NCBI GenBank assembly: GCA_964634885.1
Contig: CAZWLN010000013.1
Span: forward strand, 1 to 64,000
DNA: 64,000 bases
Direction of reading: 5' to 3'
Origin: DAINRZ01 sp964634885
GTDB taxonomy: Bacteria; Bacteroidota; Ignavibacteria; Kapaibacteriales; UBA2268
Shown here: positions 52,531 through 62,404 of the stretch, in pieces
How positions within the stretch are numbered: the first letter of the stretch is position 1
How the letters are laid out: each line of letters begins with the position of its first letter
Translations under genes and position numbers: made by a program
The notes under the pieces: generated by a model
What the model was told of the DNA's origin: nothing
The model's database searches: none
Seen by the model: only the letters and a program-made list of their open reading frames with translations

Positions 52531-54363
52531 TTAATCTAACCATGTTTTTGGTTGTATTTTTACTTTTACTTTTATTCTCTCTTTGCTGTCGGGCAGCTTT
52601 ACAGTTAAACCGTAAGGATCGAAGTCTTCGTATTTATTCCCGTCGATGAAACACTCGCTGATGAATATGCTGTTCTGTGGCAGTATGTCGGGCGAGACTC
52701 TCAGGATGTTGCCGTTGAACGAATCGGGATAGGGTTTGAAATGCAGGTATATCGGCTGCTTGTTAATCAGCAGGTTGACGTAAACCGTTGACAGGTAGCA
52801 CAGTTCGGTACTGTGATAGCCGCTCATGGCGTGGTTGCCTTTGAGCCTTTCGTTGCCGAGGAGGTAAGGAAGGCCGCTGGCAAAAGTGTTGAAATAGACT
52901 CCCCCGTCGTCGTGGTCGAGGAAGAATGCATTGTAGAAAGAGGCTGCTTCCCGCGAGTGCCTCAGGTACTCACCGTCCTTGAGTATGCCGTAGTTAATCA
53001 GGTAAGCAAGGATGGCCTGTTCCTGCTGCCACCAGGCTTTCCTGTCGTGCCAGACGAGCCTGTGGTGACGGCCGCCGGGCTTGATCTCGCGTTCCAGCAT
53101 ATCATACCAGCCGCCTCTCTGGAGGTCGCTCGCCACTCCGGGCATTATCTCGGTAATCTTCCTGGCAAGATCGAGGTATTCCTGCTTGGGCTTACTGGAA
53201 TAGAACCTCATGAGGTTCCAGGCGATTTTCAGGTTGTGGCCCGCAACCGCACGGTTCTTCTGCCATTTGTAATCTTTGTCGTGGGTCCAGTCTTCGAAAA
53301 ACCTTTCCTGGACAAAGGGGCTTTCGTCGTAATCGGGAAAGTACCGGACAACGGTGTCGAACATATACTCGAGCATTTCGGCGTACTTCTGATCTCCCGT
53401 AGCAAGGTACAGGTTAATCAGGTAAGCCGGTGCATGGTCGCCGTTGGAGTTCCAGTTCTTCGTTGCCTTGTTGTGCATCAGTGCGTCAGACCTGGCGTCG
53501 AGCAGAATAGGATCTATATGTGAGAAATAACCACCGTAGATGTGGTCTTTGTAATACTTTTCAAACAGGTCGATTGTCAGTTCCACATCACTGAGTATCT
53601 GCCTGTCCCCTGTAATCCTGTACGTTTGCACAGGTCCTGCCAGTGCATATATCTGCTCATAGATAGGGATGGAATCGAGGTCGTCGCCGAATTCGGAGGT
53701 AAGCAGCTTGTGTTCCTTTTCACCCTGCACTTTGATGCCGTGGTACCAGTAAACGAGGTTCTCGTCCTGGTCGAAAAACCGCATGTGATCCCTCAGGTAT
53801 TCGGTACCTTTTTCAGCGCCTTCGAGAAAGCAGTCCTCGCCGGTCAGGAGATAGGCGGAGGCAAAACCGTAAACCAGCCGGGAGATGGTGTCGGTCTCCT
53901 GAAGGTAATCGCCTTTTTTACTGCCGCCGAGATGAAGGATGGTCCTGTAATTATTAAAATCGATTGTCTCGTGGGGATGGTTGAACTGCCACTTCAGGTA
54001 AGAACGGCCGATCGAACTGATCTGGTTAATCCACCAGTCCGGCTCCTCGTGCCGGTAATTACCGGGTGCATCACCGGGAAAGATTAACCATTGGGCTTCG
54101 AACCTGACACTGTCGTCCGAGGGATAGAAAGTACCGTACGCAAAAACGTACTGCCTCGGGAGCGCCAGCAGGCGCGGAATGCGGCCTGTAACGTCCCTGT
54201 AGCTTTCATCGAGGTTATAAACATAACGGGCATATGTGTTTTCTGTAAGATAGACTTCAAACTCCCTGCCGTCGGAAGTTTTAACGGAGAACATGTTTTC
54301 AATGCTGTTATAGCCGGAAACATAGCCTGCTATCGTATCCGAAATCGTAAAATCAATTTTCAT
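52531..54363 (-). CDS. AGE-family (N-acylglucosamine 2-epimerase-like) protein
   Basis: The 610-aa protein has an N-terminal beta-rich region (about 1-100) and then an (alpha/alpha)6-barrel of the AGE superfamily. Characteristic blocks are NWNSNGDHAPAYLINLYLAT, AGHNLKIAWNLMR (with the family histidine) and DRKAWWQQEQAILAYL. A C-terminal beta domain (about 540-610) follows. AGE proteins epimerise or isomerise sugars such as N-acylglucosamine, cellobiose or mannose; this one is longer than the usual 400 aa and its substrate is unclear. It starts the row that continues into the STAS genes (12-bp gap). Confidence 0.75.
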   Translation of the reverse strand: MKIDFTISDTIAGYVSGYNSIENMFSVKTSDGREFEVYLTENTYARYVYNLDESYRDVTGRIPRLLALPRQYVFAYGTFYPSDDSVRFEAQWLIFPGDAPGNYRHEEPDWWINQISSIGRSYLKWQFNHPHETIDFNNYRTILHLGGSKKGDYLQETDTISRLVYGFASAYLLTGEDCFLEGAEKGTEYLRDHMRFFDQDENLVYWYHGIKVQGEKEHKLLTSEFGDDLDSIPIYEQIYALAGPVQTYRITGDRQILSDVELTIDLFEKYYKDHIYGGYFSHIDPILLDARSDALMHNKATKNWNSNGDHAPAYLINLYLATGDQKYAEMLEYMFDTVVRYFPDYDESPFVQERFFEDWTHDKDYKWQKNRAVAGHNLKIAWNLMRFYSSKPKQEYLDLARKITEIMPGVASDLQRGGWYDMLEREIKPGGRHHRLVWHDRKAWWQQEQAILAYLINYGILKDGEYLRHSREAASFYNAFFLDHDDGGVYFNTFASGLPYLLGNERLKGNHAMSGYHSTELCYLSTVYVNLLINKQPIYLHFKPYPDSFNGNILRVSPDILPQNSIFISECFIDGNKYEDFDPYGLTVKLPDSKERIKVKVKIQPKTWLD

Positions 54364-54444
54364 TTACAATCAATTATATTTATAAAATCCATTAAGCAAT
54401 ATAATTATTTTCAGGTTATCAATTGCCTGAATTGTAAAAAAATA

Positions 54445-55650
54445 TTACAATCCGGACAATTTTGCATACTCGTCGTACATAATCCTGACATTTTTCTCCC
54501 AGGAGAAATTTTCAACAATGAACTTCCGGGCTTTCCTGCCGAGTTCGCGTACCCGTTCAGGGTCCGACGTAAGTTCGGCCAGCTTACGGGCGAAGTCCCG
54601 TTCATTGTCAACGAGGAAGAGGCCTTCCTCTTCAGTTGCATGTATGCCTTCGGCAGAAACGGGCGTAGCCACCACCGGCAGTTCCATTGCCATGGCTTCG
54701 AGTATCTTGATCCTGATGCCGCTGCCGACAAACAACGGGGCGATATAAATACTTGCCCGGTTCAGGTAAGGCTGCACTTTGTCCACGTAGCCCACCCTGT
54801 TAACACCGAGGACTTTGTAATCGTCCAGCCATTCCGGCGCATCCCTGCCGATCAGGGTAAGAGATATGCCGGGTACTTCTCTGTGGACAAGAGGCAGTAC
54901 CTTGTCTAAGAACCACTTCAGCGCATTAATGTTATGAATCCAACTGTATATCGTAGCATGAATGAGTTCCAGGGGGTTGCGCTCCACAGACGGGTCCGGC
55001 TGCCAGTCGCGGTCGTTGACACCGCCGGCGGCGTTGACGACATGAGCTGTGGGACTCAGTTCACATGCACGTTTATAATCGACGGAAGATATTGTAAAGC
55101 AGGTGTCAGCCTCGGTGTAAAGCTTCCTTTCGGCCTTTTTCAGGATTGAAGCCTGTTGTTTGATATAGAGTTTGAGAGGATTGTAAAAAGCAAGGCCTTC
55201 GCCGTACCTTTGCCATATCATGTATTCGACGTTGTGCAGCCTCAAACCGATGGGCTTCTTAATGATGGAGGCAACGTACAGCGCCAGCGGCATCATCGCC
55301 GTGTGGTCTGCATGAATGACGTCAAACTCATGTTCCTTCAGGTATTCGTCGAAGAACAGCTTTACTTTGCCGTTGATGTGTTTGGTGAGGTAAATCGATG
55401 AAAAAGTAAAAAAACTCCTGATGATCCTGGCTTTTGTATTCCTCGTGCAGGCCTCGAAGTTTATTACTTTTCCGTATTGTTCTGCTTCCCGGATATGCTT
55501 CTGTTCAATCTTTTCGCCCGGCTCGACATATGAAAAAAGTGTAACATCGGCACCGTGCCTGCTCAGGAATATATAATTATTGGCAATGCTGATCTTGCCT
55601 CCCATGTCTGCCGGGAATGGGAACTGGGGTGAGAGCTGCAATATTTTCAT
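54445..55650 (-). CDS. Family 1/4 glycosyltransferase
   Basis: The 401-aa GT-B protein has an N-terminal Rossmann half starting MKILQLSPQFPFPADMGGK and a C-terminal half containing IAPLFVGSGIRIKILEAMAM and VVATPVSAEGI, the nucleotide-sugar-binding region of GT4 enzymes. It would add a sugar in the cytoplasm to a polysaccharide or lipid precursor. Its start overlaps the stop of the preceding GT2 gene by 4 bp, so translation is coupled. Acceptor and donor are unknown. Confidence 0.92.
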   Translation of the reverse strand: MKILQLSPQFPFPADMGGKISIANNYIFLSRHGADVTLFSYVEPGEKIEQKHIREAEQYGKVINFEACTRNTKARIIRSFFTFSSIYLTKHINGKVKLFFDEYLKEHEFDVIHADHTAMMPLALYVASIIKKPIGLRLHNVEYMIWQRYGEGLAFYNPLKLYIKQQASILKKAERKLYTEADTCFTISSVDYKRACELSPTAHVVNAAGGVNDRDWQPDPSVERNPLELIHATIYSWIHNINALKWFLDKVLPLVHREVPGISLTLIGRDAPEWLDDYKVLGVNRVGYVDKVQPYLNRASIYIAPLFVGSGIRIKILEAMAMELPVVATPVSAEGIHATEEEGLFLVDNERDFARKLAELTSDPERVRELGRKARKFIVENFSWEKNVRIMYDEYAKLSGL

Positions 55651-56588
55651 TTTCCTGTTAATTTCCTGAGTCTTCTCTTAAATATTGGAATAATATACCT
55701 GGTATAGTTGTAAAAGATGTTCTTACCAAGGGTAATTTCGCGACGTTTTTCTTTCGGGGCAATATTCCGCTCTTTCCGGTAACTGTGGACTGCAACCGCT
55801 TCCATCTGAAAAATGCCTTCGAGGAGGACCAATGGGGACAATCCGGAAAAGAGGCCGTTGAGCATCTGGAAAAAGAAAACAACCGTTGACCGGCCCAATG
55901 CCCTCATGAATGGGAAATAGCGCCACTGGTACCTGACAAGCTGCTTCGAAAGCTGGAGCCAGCGAAAATCGCTTATCTGCTCGGACGGCGAAGAATAGTG
56001 AAGTATCCTGATGTTGGGATAATACCTGATGGAGAATCCAGCAATAATCGCCCGGGTACAGAAGTCCAGCTCTTCCATGCCGTATTCCCAGAATCCTCCG
56101 ATCCTGGCGTAAACTTTTCGGCGGATGGCAGCGCCCGAACCGTTGAAGTAATTGGACTGATAGCCGGTGTCGGGTACATTCACTTTATCGATGGGATAGG
56201 GGTACCAGTCGGTAGGTTCGTAATTGAGCCTGACTTCGATGTTCTGCATTGAGATGATATCAATGTCTTCATGATTCCCGAACAGGGATACCACCGTTTT
56301 GAAAGCGTCGTCGCTTTCGGGATGGGAATCGCTGTCTGTACGCCAGATGATTTCTCCGTCGGACAACTCTATGCCGATGTTGATTGCCCGAATGTCATGA
56401 TTGTCAGGCAGCCAGAGGTATTTCACACCGGGGAACTCATCTCTCATCATCTCGCGGGTTCCGTCGGTGGACTCGTTGTCCACAACGATTATTTCCTTTT
56501 CGGGATGGGTCTGCCTGTTGAAGGCATTGATCACCATTCTTATGTCTTCGCGCCTGTTCCTGGTCGCAATAATTACACTAATCTTCAT
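55647..56588 (-). CDS. Family 2 glycosyltransferase
   Basis: The 313-aa GT-A protein begins MKISVIIATRNRREDIRMVI and has the nucleotide-binding VDNESTDGTR and the DxD-type metal site in WRTDSDSHPE. The acceptor-side region includes GMEELDFCTRAIIAG. It ends by overlapping the GT4 gene by 4 bp. The two form a small glycan-assembly pair, possibly for surface polysaccharide or protein glycosylation. Confidence 0.93.
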   Translation of the reverse strand: MKISVIIATRNRREDIRMVINAFNRQTHPEKEIIVVDNESTDGTREMMRDEFPGVKYLWLPDNHDIRAINIGIELSDGEIIWRTDSDSHPESDDAFKTVVSLFGNHEDIDIISMQNIEVRLNYEPTDWYPYPIDKVNVPDTGYQSNYFNGSGAAIRRKVYARIGGFWEYGMEELDFCTRAIIAGFSIRYYPNIRILHYSSPSEQISDFRWLQLSKQLVRYQWRYFPFMRALGRSTVVFFFQMLNGLFSGLSPLVLLEGIFQMEAVAVHSYRKERNIAPKEKRREITLGKNIFYNYTRYIIPIFKRRLRKLTGK

Positions 56589-56728
56589 ATTTCGAAAAAT
56601 TCATTCTTATTAAACTGTCAAATATAGGAAAAATTCATATTATTACTAACACCTTATGATTATTATACGGAATTAACTTATTATATTGTCTGTCTGAAAA
56701 AATGTAATGTTGAATTTCTGGTTTCGAA

Positions 56729-58054
56729 TTGAAGAGTACAAAGAAAGAACGGCTGGGCTGGTATTTTTACGATTGGGCGAATTCCGCCTTTACGACCTCT
56801 ATTGTAACCGTGTTCCTTGGGCCTTACCTTGCGTCGGTGGCTACGAACGCGGCACAGCTCGTTTCCCCCGGCAACAACTTCGTGGAAATATTAGGCATCC
56901 CGATCAAGGCCGGCTCTTTCTTCCCATACATGCTTTCACTGTCGGTAATCCTTCAGGTGTTCCTCCTGCCGTGGCTCGGGGCCGTCGCCGACTATTCTGC
57001 GCGTAAGAAGCAGTTGTTGCTTCTCTTTGCCTATTTGGGGGCGGTGTCAACAGTGGGCCTGTTTTTCCTCGAAGGTACCAACTTCCTGTTCGGCGGAGTA
57101 CTGTTCCTCGTTGCAAACCTGAGTTTCGGGGCGTCCATTGTCGTTTACAATTCATTCCTTAACGACATTGCCGAGCCCGAGATGCGAGACACTGTGTCGT
57201 CCAACGGCTGGGCTTTCGGCTACTTAGGCGGAGGCCTGCTCCTGGCGCTCGACCTTATTATCTTCACCTTCAGCAATTCCCTCGGCATCGAAAAATCTAT
57301 GGCAGTCAGGCTGAGCATGGCTTCTGCCGGCTTGTGGTGGGCCGCATTCACCATTTTCCCGATACTCTGGCTCAGGAAGAACGAAGAGTACAAACCGGTA
57401 CCCAAAGGCGGGCACATCTTTACTATCGGATTCCGTGAACTGTTCAGTACCGTAAAGCAGGCACGCAGGCTTCCCAAAACCCTCTATTTCATTGTTGCTT
57501 ACCTGTTCTACAACGACGGTGTCCAGGCGGTCATCGGGCTTACCTCGGTCTATGCCGTCGATGAGCTTAAGCTCGGCAATGAATTCCTGATACAGGTCAT
57601 TCTCCTGGTGCAGTTCGTAGCATTCCTCGGAGCTTTGCTTTTCAAATTCATAGCCAGGGCCACAAAGACCAAAGTGTCGCTCCTGATCAGCATCGGCCTG
57701 TGGATGGCGGCAGTGTATTACGTATATCAATTCCTAATGCCCGGCGACGAAGTCCGCTTCCTTGCCGTCTGCCTTGTCATCGCCCTGGTGCTTGGCGGCA
57801 CACAGGCTCTCAGCCGTTCATTGTTCTCGAGGTTCATCCCCCGCAACAAGGAAGCACAGTACTACAGCATATACGAGATCAGCGAACGCGGTACAAGCTG
57901 GCTGGGGCCCTTCCTGTTCGGTTTCATTTACCAGGTGACGGATTCGTACCGTTCGGCGATACTCTCCCTCATCTCCTTCTTCATCATCGGATTCATTCTC
58001 CTCCTGTTCGTCAACGTCGGCAAGACTGAACAGGAAGCCGGGAATGAAGAATGA
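56729..58054 (+). CDS. UMF1-family MFS transporter
   Basis: The 441-aa protein has about twelve membrane helices. The N-terminus ERLGWYFYDWANSAFTTSIV and the internal FGASIVVYNSFLNDIAEPEM are signatures of the UMF1/Atg22-like major facilitator family. The substrate is unknown for most bacterial members. No ATG is available between the in-frame stop at 56711 and the conserved start, so the TTG at 56729 is the best initiation codon. The gene is divergent from the glycosyltransferases and converges with the UPF0316 gene, 8 bp away. Confidence 0.92.
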   Translation: MKSTKKERLGWYFYDWANSAFTTSIVTVFLGPYLASVATNAAQLVSPGNNFVEILGIPIKAGSFFPYMLSLSVILQVFLLPWLGAVADYSARKKQLLLLFAYLGAVSTVGLFFLEGTNFLFGGVLFLVANLSFGASIVVYNSFLNDIAEPEMRDTVSSNGWAFGYLGGGLLLALDLIIFTFSNSLGIEKSMAVRLSMASAGLWWAAFTIFPILWLRKNEEYKPVPKGGHIFTIGFRELFSTVKQARRLPKTLYFIVAYLFYNDGVQAVIGLTSVYAVDELKLGNEFLIQVILLVQFVAFLGALLFKFIARATKTKVSLLISIGLWMAAVYYVYQFLMPGDEVRFLAVCLVIALVLGGTQALSRSLFSRFIPRNKEAQYYSIYEISERGTSWLGPFLFGFIYQVTDSYRSAILSLISFFIIGFILLLFVNVGKTEQEAGNEE

Positions 58055-58062
58055 ACTGTTTC

Positions 58063-58662
58063 TTACTTCCTCAGCATCAGCCCGCGCCAGTTAAAGCGCT
58101 TGTAAAACGGCCCCTCGAATGAGTCCACCGGGTTCAGCTTGTTAACAAAGCGTACGTCTTCAATCGAAAAGAAAGCGTTAGGGTTGTATTGGTTGATGGT
58201 ATCTATGACCCGTGGCACCATTGCCCTTTCCATTACCATGAAAATAATCTTCACCTTGCCGTACCTTCCTTCGGCGTCCACCGAAGTAAGGTTATAATCG
58301 TTCGCCAGCAGGTGGTCAACCAACTCCGAGCCTTCCATTTTCGTAATCACCCTCAGCACCACCTTGCCTATCGACAGCCTGTTTTCTATCCAGATGCCGA
58401 TGTAGGTGCCGGAAGCGTAACCGGTAGCGTATGCGATATAATAGAGGAAATTGTCTATGTTCTGCAATAACTGCCCGATTACAGTAATCCATATCAACAC
58501 TTCGAAGAATCCCAGGCCGGCAGCCACCAGCTTATGCCCCTTGCCAAGCATAATGATCCTTACCGTGCCGATGCTCACGTCCATTATCCTCGCAATTACT
58601 ATCAGCAGGGGCAATATAACCCATGCAAAAATCGGTTCGTTCATCGGTAATAAATCTCCCAT
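58063..58662 (-). CDS. UPF0316 membrane protein (DUF5698/DUF2179)
   Basis: The 199-aa protein has three membrane helices (about 12-32, 45-65 and 70-90) in the DUF5698 half (RIMDVSIGTVRIIMLGKGHK, ATGYASGTYIGIWIENRL). A soluble DUF2179 half follows (about 105-185: LRVITKMEGSELVDHLL, GRYGKVKIIFMVMERA). Function is not established. The ATG at 58662 has an AAAGGA ribosome binding site at 58672-58677 that overlaps the stop of the phosphorylase gene, suggesting translational coupling. Confidence 0.92.
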   Translation of the reverse strand: MGDLLPMNEPIFAWVILPLLIVIARIMDVSIGTVRIIMLGKGHKLVAAGLGFFEVLIWITVIGQLLQNIDNFLYYIAYATGYASGTYIGIWIENRLSIGKVVLRVITKMEGSELVDHLLANDYNLTSVDAEGRYGKVKIIFMVMERAMVPRVIDTINQYNPNAFFSIEDVRFVNKLNPVDSFEGPFYKRFNWRGLMLRK

Positions 58663-58675
58663 AGCTTTTGTTCCT

Positions 58676-61237
58676 TTATTTTGTTGCCCATGCGCAGAGG
58701 TAAAGTTCTGCGGGATTGACCATCAGGTTGTGCTTAGGCAGCACCCTCACAGTAAATCCCTGTTTCCCGTTGTCCGGACAGTTATATGTCCCTTCGTAAA
58801 AATGCTGGTTATTGGCGGACCTGACTAACTTCAAGGTCTCAACTCCGGTGTCGATCAACTCATCGAAAGCATCGATTGATCCGTAGAACACCTGGACGAT
58901 GACATCTTCGGGCTTAAGCTTGCCGAGATGGACCGTAGCCTTGACAGAGACCGGCTTGTCGAGCCTGAAGACAGAGTCTTCCCTGATGGACGTATCCAGT
59001 ACTTCCACGCTCCCCCACTCAGCCCTGATCCTCTCTTTCCATTTTGTCAGTTCGGTAGCTTTGACCCCGTTCCTGGACGACAGGTTCCTGAAATTGGTGA
59101 ATGAAGGGATATAGAACTCGTTCGTATATTCCTTTACCATCCTTGTGGTCGAGAACATTGGAGCTATCGTCTTGATGGTGTTCTTCATCATGATGAGCCA
59201 TTTTTCGGGAATGCGGCTTGTATTGCTCCTGTCGTAGAAAGTCGGGATGATGAGCTTTTCGAGGGTATTGTACAGTTCGCCCGACTCGATGATGTCCTGC
59301 TCTTTCTGGTTCTGGTATTCCTCACCCTGGCCGATGGCAAAGCCGTTGGTGCCGTCGTAAGCTTCGTCCCACCATCCGTCGAGGATGCTGAAGTTAAGAG
59401 TCCCGTTGAGGGCAGCTTTCATGCCGCTGGTACCGCTGGCCTCAAGCGGCCTTACAGGTGTGTTGAGCCATACGTCGCAGCCTTTCACAAGGAAGCGCGA
59501 GATGACCATGTCGTAGTCCTCGAGGAACACGACGTGGTTTTCGAGGCCGTAGTCGCGAACTTTCTGGATTATCGACTGGATTACCTCCTTGCCGGCGGTG
59601 TCGTGGGGATGGGCTTTGCCGGCGATGAGTACCTGCACCGGCCTGTCTTCGGATGTTAACAGCCTCTTCAGGCGTTCCATGTCCGAGAACAGGAGCATTG
59701 CCCTCTTGTATGTAGCGAAACGGCGGGCAAAACCGATGGTCAGCGCATCGGGATTGAGGTATTCATTGATCTTCGTTACCTGGTCGGGAGTGAGATAGCC
59801 TTTCTGTTTCTTCTTCAGGTATTCCCGTGCAAAAAGTACGAGCCTGACACGGCGTCTCTGTTTCTCCCTCCACATCTCTTCGTTGGGAATGGTGTCAATC
59901 TTACTCCAGACTTCGTGGTTGTCGGTTTCGGTTTTCCACCTCGGCGACAGGTACCTGTCGAACAGGTCCGAGAGCTCCCGGGCTACCCATGTCATCGTAT
60001 GTATGCCGTTTGTGACGTACTTGATCGGCACTTCGTCCACGGGGAAACACTTCCAGATGTTGCTCCACATGTTGCGTGCCACCTTGCCGTGAAGTTTGCT
60101 GACTGCATTGTGATAGGAAGTGAGTTTCAGCCCCAGTACCGTCATTGAAAATCCTTCGTTGGGATTGTAGCCTTTTTCCTGGCCGTAGCCGATGAATTCT
60201 TCTTTTGTCAGGCCCAATTGTTCGATATAGCTCCCGAAATAGTTTTCTATCCTGTCCTGCCTGAAAACTTCATTGCCGGCGGGGACAGGAGTGTGAGTAG
60301 TGAACAGGGCACTCGACTTAGTGATTTCCTTAGCAGAACGGTAATCGATGTTGTACTTCTCCATGAAGAGCCTTGTCCTTTCGATGAGGGCAAAACCGGC
60401 ATGGCCTTCGTTGATGTGAATGACATCCGGTTCGATGTCCATGGCTTTCAGGGCGCGGATGCCGCCGATGCCGAGAACCATCTCCTGCTGGATGCGGGTT
60501 TCCCTTGTACCGCCGTATAATTGGTCGGTAATGTCCCGGTATTCTTCGATCTCGTTGAGTTCAAAATTGGTGTCGAGCAAGTAAAGCGGCACCCTGCCGA
60601 TCTGCAGCTTCCAAACCTGTATGAACGCTTTGCCGTAGGGCAGTTCCACTTCCACGACAATCCTGTCGCCGTTCTTGTCTTTCATCAGTATCAGGGGCAT
60701 GGTATAGAAATCGTTGTACAGATAGAGTTCGTTCTGCCAGCCGTGTTGAGTCAGGTGCTGGCGGAAATAGCCCTGTTGGTACAGAAGGCCGATTCCTACG
60801 AGAGGAAGACCCAGGTCGCTGGCCGATTTCAGGTGGTCGCCCGAAAGTATTCCCAGGCCGCCGGAGTAGTTGGGGAAGCTCTCGTTAATGCCGTATTCCG
60901 TACTGAAATAGGCAATGGTACCGTGGCTTTTCTTTCCCATTACATTGTCGAACCATGTCGTTGACTTCATGTATTCGTCGAATTTGCCGTAAATATAGTC
61001 GAGGAAACTTATGAAATCCGACTGTTCGGACAATTCGACAAGCCTCTGGTTCGATACTTTATTCAACAACCTTACAGGGTTGTGATTGACTTCATTCCAC
61101 ATATTCCTGTCGATGCGCAGGAAGAGTTCTTTTGCGTCGGAGTTCCAGCACCACCAGTAATTGTAAGCCAATTCCTTCAGTGTCTCAATCCTCTGCGGCA
61201 GGTGCGCGCTGACAATAAAGCTGTGAACAGGTTTCAT
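58676..61237 (-). CDS. glgP: Alpha-glucan (glycogen) phosphorylase
   Basis: The 853-aa GT35 enzyme releases glucose 1-phosphate from glycogen or maltodextrin using phosphate and pyridoxal phosphate. It has the N-terminal DUF3417 block (ELAYNYWWCWNSDAKELF) of the short alpha-glucan phosphorylase subfamily. Further matches are YFSTEYGINESFPNYSGGLG, INEGHAGFALIER and the PLP-lysine region EASGTSGMKAALNGTLNFSI. The SGMKAALNG wording separates it from the longer MalP-type enzymes. Length fits the subfamily. It is co-transcribed with the UPF0316 gene and divergent from tsaC. Confidence 0.95.
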   Translation of the reverse strand: MKPVHSFIVSAHLPQRIETLKELAYNYWWCWNSDAKELFLRIDRNMWNEVNHNPVRLLNKVSNQRLVELSEQSDFISFLDYIYGKFDEYMKSTTWFDNVMGKKSHGTIAYFSTEYGINESFPNYSGGLGILSGDHLKSASDLGLPLVGIGLLYQQGYFRQHLTQHGWQNELYLYNDFYTMPLILMKDKNGDRIVVEVELPYGKAFIQVWKLQIGRVPLYLLDTNFELNEIEEYRDITDQLYGGTRETRIQQEMVLGIGGIRALKAMDIEPDVIHINEGHAGFALIERTRLFMEKYNIDYRSAKEITKSSALFTTHTPVPAGNEVFRQDRIENYFGSYIEQLGLTKEEFIGYGQEKGYNPNEGFSMTVLGLKLTSYHNAVSKLHGKVARNMWSNIWKCFPVDEVPIKYVTNGIHTMTWVARELSDLFDRYLSPRWKTETDNHEVWSKIDTIPNEEMWREKQRRRVRLVLFAREYLKKKQKGYLTPDQVTKINEYLNPDALTIGFARRFATYKRAMLLFSDMERLKRLLTSEDRPVQVLIAGKAHPHDTAGKEVIQSIIQKVRDYGLENHVVFLEDYDMVISRFLVKGCDVWLNTPVRPLEASGTSGMKAALNGTLNFSILDGWWDEAYDGTNGFAIGQGEEYQNQKEQDIIESGELYNTLEKLIIPTFYDRSNTSRIPEKWLIMMKNTIKTIAPMFSTTRMVKEYTNEFYIPSFTNFRNLSSRNGVKATELTKWKERIRAEWGSVEVLDTSIREDSVFRLDKPVSVKATVHLGKLKPEDVIVQVFYGSIDAFDELIDTGVETLKLVRSANNQHFYEGTYNCPDNGKQGFTVRVLPKHNLMVNPAELYLCAWATK

Positions 61238-61365
61238 ATTGTAATTTCTCCAATATTTTTAAATACCTTCAGATTTTCAATTTAAGGATTTTTTATAAAT
61301 AAAATTTAATTTTGTTCGATAATTAACGGGTATTAAAGGGTTAATTTTAATAAACAATAAAATTT

Positions 61366-62028
61366 ATGACAGAGACAAAGATACTGGACAGAAGCAGCAA
61401 CAGGGAAGAGATAATCGACACTGCCGTCGGAGTGCTCGGACGAGGCGGAACCATCGTCTATCCCACCGAGACCGTTTACGGCATCGGCGCTTCGCTGTAC
61501 AATACCAAAGCCGTCAAGGAAATATACAGGATAAAATCGAGGACTTTCAATCTGCCTCTGACAGCCAATGTTGCCTCCATCGAACAGGTTTACGACATTG
61601 CTGTAAACATTCCCGATGATTTCCACATCCTGGCACAACGATTCCTGCCCGGCCCCCTGACGATAATACTCGAAAAGAGCAGGTCCGTATCCGACATTGT
61701 CACTTCTGGCATGTTGACTGTCGGTGTAAGGATGCCCGATCATGAACTGTTTCTCGACATTCTCGAAGCTTTTGACCTGCCGGTAGCCGGCACATCCGCC
61801 AACATATCGGGCAGGGGCTCAATCGTCGGAGTTGAAAAGCTGAAGGAAGAGTTTAACGGCAAGGTGGACCTGATCATCGACGACGGAGTATGCAGGATCG
61901 GCACCGAATCGACAATTATATCCCTTGTGGACAAGCTACCGGAGATCATCAGGGCAGGAGCCGTCAGCGCCGAAGACATAGAATTGTGCCTCAGGAAAAA
62001 AATTGTCTTCAGAAAAAGCATATTTTGA
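61366..62028 (+). CDS. tsaC: L-threonylcarbamoyladenylate synthase (TsaC/Sua5/YrdC)
   Basis: The 220-aa protein makes threonylcarbamoyl-AMP for the t6A modification of ANN-decoding tRNAs. It carries GGTIVYPTETVYGIGASLYN, KSRTFNLPL, LPGPLTIILEKS, GVRMPDHEL and PVAGTSANISGRGS, the complete YrdC-fold signature. It has no C-terminal Sua5 extension, so it is the short TsaC-like type. TAATTTTG at 61307-61314 could be its -7 promoter box. Confidence 0.95.
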   Translation: MTETKILDRSSNREEIIDTAVGVLGRGGTIVYPTETVYGIGASLYNTKAVKEIYRIKSRTFNLPLTANVASIEQVYDIAVNIPDDFHILAQRFLPGPLTIILEKSRSVSDIVTSGMLTVGVRMPDHELFLDILEAFDLPVAGTSANISGRGSIVGVEKLKEEFNGKVDLIIDDGVCRIGTESTIISLVDKLPEIIRAGAVSAEDIELCLRKKIVFRKSIF

Positions 62029-62111
62029 ACTTTTAATTTTATATTTGTAAATAATTGAAAATTGGTTAATTCGTTATAATGTTTTTTTTAAGAGATTGAT
62101 GAAATTAGAGA

Positions 62112-62378
62112 ATGGTAGAACAGGAAGTAACAGTGAAGAACAGGTCCGGGATTCACACCAGGCCGGCAGCAGCGATTGTTAAACTTGCGGCTAAGTTTAA
62201 GTCAGAGATATATTTAGTGAGGGACGGTTTCCAGATTAATGCAAAAAGTATTATCGGCGTGATGACGCTGGCTGCCGAACAGGGATCAAAACTGATAATC
62301 CGCCTCGAAGGCGAAGATGAAGAAGAAGGAATGAGACAATTGGCCGATTTGTTCGCCGCAGGCTTCGGCGAAACTTAA
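62112..62378 (+). CDS. ptsH: Phosphocarrier protein HPr
   Basis: The 88-aa protein carries both regulatory sites. H15 in RSGIHTRPAA accepts phosphate from enzyme I, and S46 in NAKSIIGVMTLAA is the site used by HPr kinase in other bacteria. The phosphorelay partner, enzyme I, starts 26 bp downstream. No sugar permease (EII) gene is in the window, so the pair may serve regulation instead of sugar uptake; that is inference. Confidence 0.96.
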   Translation: MVEQEVTVKNRSGIHTRPAAAIVKLAAKFKSEIYLVRDGFQINAKSIIGVMTLAAEQGSKLIIRLEGEDEEEGMRQLADLFAAGFGET

Positions 62379-62404
62379 TTTAAACTTCCATTTTGGGGCT
62401 GTAT

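Noticed and set aside
62040..62047. TATATTTG as a promoter box for ptsH
   Set aside because: It fits TAnnTTTG, but no -33 element lies at the right distance and such AT-rich matches occur by chance.
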